A DNA stretch of 64,000 nucleotides, from contig NC_058146.1 of assembly GCF_011075055.1 (NCBI RefSeq), forward strand, positions 496,001 through 560,000, written 5' to 3'. The DNA is from Mangifera indica (Eukaryota > Streptophyta > Magnoliopsida > Sapindales > Anacardiaceae). Both the position numbers and the translations under genes were made by a program. Each line of letters begins with the position of its first letter. Position 1 is the first letter of the stretch. Shown here in pieces: positions 60,282-64,000 of this stretch. Under the pieces are notes generated by a model that worked only from the letters and a program-made list of their open reading frames with translations, searched no databases and was not told where the DNA came from.

Positions 60282-61441
60282 TAGAGAGGTGATCAAAGGT
60301 AGAGTAAAAAATCAAAAGAACATTGGTTTGCAGATAAGATTTTTGCCGTCTCTCACTTTGTTTTTATACTCATCAAGGAAAATCTCTTTGACCCCTACAC
60401 AATATGAAAACAACAAAGTGACCCCTAAGTATATATTAATTTAACTCTTGTGCAAAACAAAAAAGACAAAATAATCTCGAAAAAGTTCATTGGTTTGACC
60501 ATTGGTTGATTAGAATCAACCCTTTCGCGGGATAATATCCAAGCTTAGTATGAAAACCATGTTAAAGATTTCAATCACAAATTCCAAACAAAAAATTGGA
60601 CCATATATATGAAAGAGAGCAATCAAAATAAAAAATTGGGATTTTATAATTATTTCATTTCCATATAATACGAAAATGAAAATTAAATTCTTAGTTCATT
60701 CAACTGCCATAACTAAATATGCATTCAACTTTAATGAGAAGGACTTTGAAGAATATATTTATTATTTTAGAAATAGCAGTTAATATCCATCAATTTCGTC
60801 TTCACTAAAACCTGGTAAAATATGTAGAAAAAAATATTCAAATTTGCTCAACAGCTACGTCATATGAGAAAAGTATAAGAATCATTCGATAAATTTTTTT
60901 CCAATATTGGAAAATTAACTATATATTATTTAGACTTTCTGTAGTGCGAAATGAAGAAAATTTTGTTTTCTTGGCGAATTCAGCTGCCTAATTTGGTTCC
61001 TACTTCTCAGAGGATTCCACACTTTACATCAGGAGGAAGCTAAGGTAAAATTCAAGTATCTATTATTCAAAGTTGGGTGATTCACGAAAATTAATTAGTA
61101 TAATGGTGCAATCGGAATAAGAACAAGTTTAAATTTATCTCGAATTTAGAATAACAAATTTGAATTAATTTAAATTAATGAATAGTAAGAGGATGATTAA
61201 TAACATAGAAAAAGAAAAACAATTACTAAAAAAGAAGAAGAATTATTAATAAGATAAACTCTAATATTAATATTGATCTCGGTAAGTTGAAATTGTTTTA
61301 ATTTGAATTTAACTAGGTTAATTTGAATATAGATTTAAATCAGAGACTCAGCTTAATCCACGGTGAAAGTCATAGAACAAACTGATGGTAACATTAACAT
61401 TGCAGATTCAAAAAAGAAAAGAAACAGATGTACAACAAAAT

Positions 61442-63517
61442 TTAATGTGTATTATTCAAAAGCGCTGCTGATGAAGAAGCACTGGAAAATGCTGTTGACT
61501 GTGAGGAGTTGGAGTGGTAGTTTGAATTAAAAGCAGAAGACTGGTTCAGGTTTTGACTTCCTTCAGAAATAATGTCCCCATACGAAATCGAAAATGCAGA
61601 TATGGGGATGTTCCCTGATGGTGCTAAATATGTTGGCACAGGCATCTTGGGCGGGAGAACAGGCAATGGAGCTTCAGAATTAAGCACACGAATGACCTGC
61701 CTAATCGAAGGCCTGAGATTTTCATCTGGTTGAGCACAACACAGCCCAACTATCATCAACATTTGCATTTGTTGTTCATCAAAATCTTCACTTAGTCTTG
61801 GATCAGCTGCTTCCAGGAGTTTCCCACTTCCATAGAGCTCCCAAACCCACTGCACCATAAAGACTTCACCTTCTTTTGCCATTGGCTTGATTGGGTTCCT
61901 CCCACAAGCCAATTCCAAAGCAACAACTCCAAAACTGTATACATCTGATTCTTTGCTAGCTTTGCCTGTGATGACACATTCAGGAGCCATGTAGCCCATT
62001 GTTCCTGCCAAAACTGTGGTTGGTGGCCCTTTTGAATGCTCCACAAGCCTAGCTAATCCGAAATCTCCAATCTTAGCATTGAAATTTGAGTCCAACATAA
62101 CGTTGCTTGATTTTATATCTCTATGCACAACACATTGTTCCCATTCTTCATGTAAATACAGCAATCCTGAGGCCAAGTCTTGAGCAATTTTATACCTCAT
62201 CTCCCATGTCAATAAACTATTTTCTTTAAAAAGATGAGAATCTAAGCTACCATTAGGCATAAATTCATAAACAAGCAGGAGTTCCTTTCTCTCATGGCAC
62301 CAACCAAGAAGTTGCACCAAATTCTTATGCCTCAATCTGCTAATAATTTTCACTTCTGATGCATACTCCTTTACTCCTTGTTTAGACCCTTTTGAAACTC
62401 TCTTAACTGCAATATAAGAATTGGATTCCCTCAAGAATCCTTTATAAACCCCACCAAAGCCTCCTTCTCCTAACTTGTGTTGGTCGTTGAAATTATTTGT
62501 TGCCTCAGCCAATTCCTTGTACGGAAACCTCTTGGGTCCCGTTCCCTTTTCAAAATCATCATCAATATACTCGCTGAACATTTGTTTATCTTCATCATCT
62601 TGGTTGTATCTCTTCCTACGCATGGAAACAAGCCAAAGCAAAACCAACCCTCCAACCAAAGCAGCTCCACCAATACTCAGTCCCACTGCAAGCTCTGATG
62701 TAATTTTTCTTCCTCTTCTTTCTCTCTCAACAAAAGGATTTGCAGCTTCTAAGGTTGAATTGAATTCCCAAGTGTAAACATTAAACTTTGCAAATGAGCT
62801 TCCGGTTGCTGCTGAGAAGCCAAATTTGACCGACTCAGGTAAAAACTCCCTCAAATCTATTTTATAATCAAGGTACTGCATCACTGTGACATTATTTCTA
62901 AAGCCAGTGAAAGCTACACTTAGGTTTTGTGTACTTGAATTGTAGCTGATCCATGCTTCATTTTTCACTCCACCCTTGATGTTACTCGTACTCCACCATG
63001 TAACATTTGTCATTGAGCGCATAGAGCTGATATCAATACCAACATGCTCACCAAGCGGATCCCAATCGTTGTGATAAATATCAAACTCCACTGCAACAAA
63101 CGGATTGGATGTTGAATTTAAGGGCTCCTTGTCATTCGTAAGGCCGAAAGAGCCTCCACCCATATAAGTAGGAACTGTTGAATTTTCAGGCGCAAGGAAG
63201 AATGCCATCCCATCTCCGTAATAAGACCTGTATTCAGAATCGATAACAAAAGAGAAATGGGTGGAGAAGTCTGTGAGTCTTCTCGTCGTTTTGTCCCAAA
63301 GCGGCAAGCTTTTATTATAAAACGCTCGACCAACTTGAATTTCACTTTGTACTAGTTGAATGATACCATCATATCGGACAGTGCAATCTCTCTCACGAGC
63401 AATGCCATCATCATTTTTATAACTGAAGTTGTCATACTTGAAGTTTAATGAAGTTACCGATGCGATTGTAAGAGATATCAGTACAGTGAGTATGTTGAGA
63501 TGCAGAAGAACAGACAT
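61442..63517 (-). CDS. L-type lectin-domain receptor kinase (LecRK-IX type)
   Basis: One intronless frame of 691 residues. A signal peptide (about 1-23) is followed by a legume-lectin domain (about 24-260) with the metal/carbohydrate-site region VEFDIYHNDWDPLGEHVGID (143-162) and several N-glycosylation sequons. A transmembrane helix (about 276-297, AVGLSIGGAALVGGLVLLWL) is followed by the basic stop MRRKR. The Ser/Thr kinase domain (about 345-615) is complete: GEGGFGGVYKG, Lys372 in IAVKR, HRD at 465-467 and DFG at 485-487, so it should be active. It belongs at the plasma membrane. The LecRK-IX clade members IX.1/IX.2 in Arabidopsis act in immunity to oomycetes and in cell death. Clade IX is inferred from overall similarity; the exact orthologue is open. 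The C-terminal tail is Ser/Asn-rich. Confidence 0.95.
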   Translation of the reverse strand: MSVLLHLNILTVLISLTIASVTSLNFKYDNFSYKNDDGIARERDCTVRYDGIIQLVQSEIQVGRAFYNKSLPLWDKTTRRLTDFSTHFSFVIDSEYRSYYGDGMAFFLAPENSTVPTYMGGGSFGLTNDKEPLNSTSNPFVAVEFDIYHNDWDPLGEHVGIDISSMRSMTNVTWWSTSNIKGGVKNEAWISYNSSTQNLSVAFTGFRNNVTVMQYLDYKIDLREFLPESVKFGFSAATGSSFAKFNVYTWEFNSTLEAANPFVERERRGRKITSELAVGLSIGGAALVGGLVLLWLVSMRRKRYNQDDEDKQMFSEYIDDDFEKGTGPKRFPYKELAEATNNFNDQHKLGEGGFGGVYKGFLRESNSYIAVKRVSKGSKQGVKEYASEVKIISRLRHKNLVQLLGWCHERKELLLVYEFMPNGSLDSHLFKENSLLTWEMRYKIAQDLASGLLYLHEEWEQCVVHRDIKSSNVMLDSNFNAKIGDFGLARLVEHSKGPPTTVLAGTMGYMAPECVITGKASKESDVYSFGVVALELACGRNPIKPMAKEGEVFMVQWVWELYGSGKLLEAADPRLSEDFDEQQMQMLMIVGLCCAQPDENLRPSIRQVIRVLNSEAPLPVLPPKMPVPTYLAPSGNIPISAFSISYGDIISEGSQNLNQSSAFNSNYHSNSSQSTAFSSASSSAALLNNTH

Positions 63518-64000
63518 TTTTGAAGAAAGGATTTAGTATGGTTTCAAAAATTCGGGAGAAGCCATTAAAATAACAATGAGAAGTCAGTCAGTCAGTCAAT
63601 CTTCAATATTTGAGAGGCAACTTTGTTTGACTATGTCAAATTGATGGCTTGCGGGCAACGATTGAAAATATATGTATTTAATAAAAGAAACTTTAATAGT
63701 ACGTGTTTACAATGTCAAAAGCTCTTAGAATTTACAAAAAAAAAGTTGACAATGTCAACGATTGAATTTGTCATAAGTGGACTTTTTGACCTGTGATGAG
63801 GGAGGGACATAGTTAATTTTTCCTAAGTTGCTCTCATAAAGAATCCAGTTCAAACCCGTTGTTATATGGTTTGATGAGCTCCAGGGTTTGAAGCTCTAGA
63901 GTTTGCGGCTCAGATTGAAAATGACATTGTTAAATCTCTTAAACGTCCCCCACCCAAACTTTGAATGAGAGAATTATTAAATATATAAAATACTTGATTT
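63518..64000. promoter_or_regulatory. Upstream region of the lectin receptor kinase gene
   Basis: This is the 5' flank on the minus strand. It contains a short agtc tandem repeat at about 63581-63598. No other gene was recognised before the window ends. Confidence 0.45.

Larger units (their letters stand above)
57433..61441. other. Gene-free region rich in small retroelements and MITEs
   Basis: About 4 kb without a recognisable gene. It holds a tandem TRIM-like array (57634-58190), a complete-looking TRIM (58764-59210) embedded in gatacgtat-rich sequence, a Tourist-like MITE (59811-60281) and degenerate ggttcaac-type words near 58610-58650 and 60480-60520. A weak fold-back-like relic may lie near 58425-58525. 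From 60300 to 61441 it is AT-rich, and the right end is the 3' flank of the receptor kinase gene. Confidence 0.55.

Noticed and set aside
61792..63345. Additional open frames on both strands inside the lectin receptor kinase gene
   Set aside because: They are out-of-frame shadows of a long, fully motif-supported kinase frame and show no domain of their own.

Overview
The window is nuclear DNA of a flowering plant, most likely a eudicot. It is AT-rich, its genes carry many GT-AG introns, and its families are plant-specific: L-type lectin receptor kinase, TIFY/GATA factor, HVA22, FLOURY1-like and FAR1-type zinc finger. I could not identify the species. Coordinates of spliced genes were worked out by hand from splice sites and family conservation.

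Layout, left to right. (1) 1-4476: C-terminal exons of a KH-domain RNA-binding protein (+), whose 5' part lies outside the window. (2) 5905-7705: a two-exon Costars/ABRACL protein (-). (3) 9004-15258: an 11-exon TIFY-CCT-GATA transcription factor (+). (4) 16811-23299: a 19-exon mitochondrial methylmalonate-semialdehyde dehydrogenase, ALDH6B2 (+). (5) 24064-26904: an HVA22-type membrane protein with two U1-type zinc fingers (-). (6) 28671-30319: a CHCHD2/10-like twin-CX9C protein (-). (7) 32144 to about 42054: the mitochondrial/peroxisomal fission dynamin DRP3 (+). (8) 42758-44606: a tapetum-type bHLH factor of the bHLH10/89/91 group (-). (9) 45920-54056: a second ALDH6 gene (-), whose first exon encodes a FAR1/MULE-transposase-type zinc finger instead of a mitochondrial presequence. 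(10) 56653-57432: an intronless FLOURY1/GTD-binding protein (-). (11) 61442-63517: an intronless L-type lectin receptor kinase of the LecRK-IX type (-).

The most interesting object is gene 9. It is a full-length, uninterrupted, 19-exon paralogue of gene 4 in inverted orientation about 22 kb away. Intron positions and phases match gene 4 throughout, but exon 1 has been exchanged for a 184-residue DNA-binding module. The near-invariant ALDH motif PFNFP has become SFDFP, the conserved Ser of FVGS has become Pro, and the C-terminal FTGSK motif is lost, while the catalytic Cys and the EEIFGP motif remain. It looks like a host gene-transposase fusion that may have left the mitochondrion and lost or changed catalysis. 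An intron of this gene also holds two exact 37-bp copies of the tail of its own upstream exon, set in GATA/TATC microsatellites.

The gene order resembles two Arabidopsis blocks (Costars next to DRP3A on chromosome 4; DRP3B near ALDH6B2 on chromosome 2), which points to an old conserved segment. Several genes concern mitochondria (ALDH6B2, CHCHD-like, DRP3), but nothing indicates co-regulation.

Spaces between genes are AT-rich. They hold a dispersed family of about 130-bp fold-back elements (about 11 copies), a compact TRIM retrotransposon, a second tandem TRIM-like array, a Tourist-like MITE, a LINE remnant and degenerate TTCGAA-rich repeats. No rRNA, tRNA or CRISPR array was seen.
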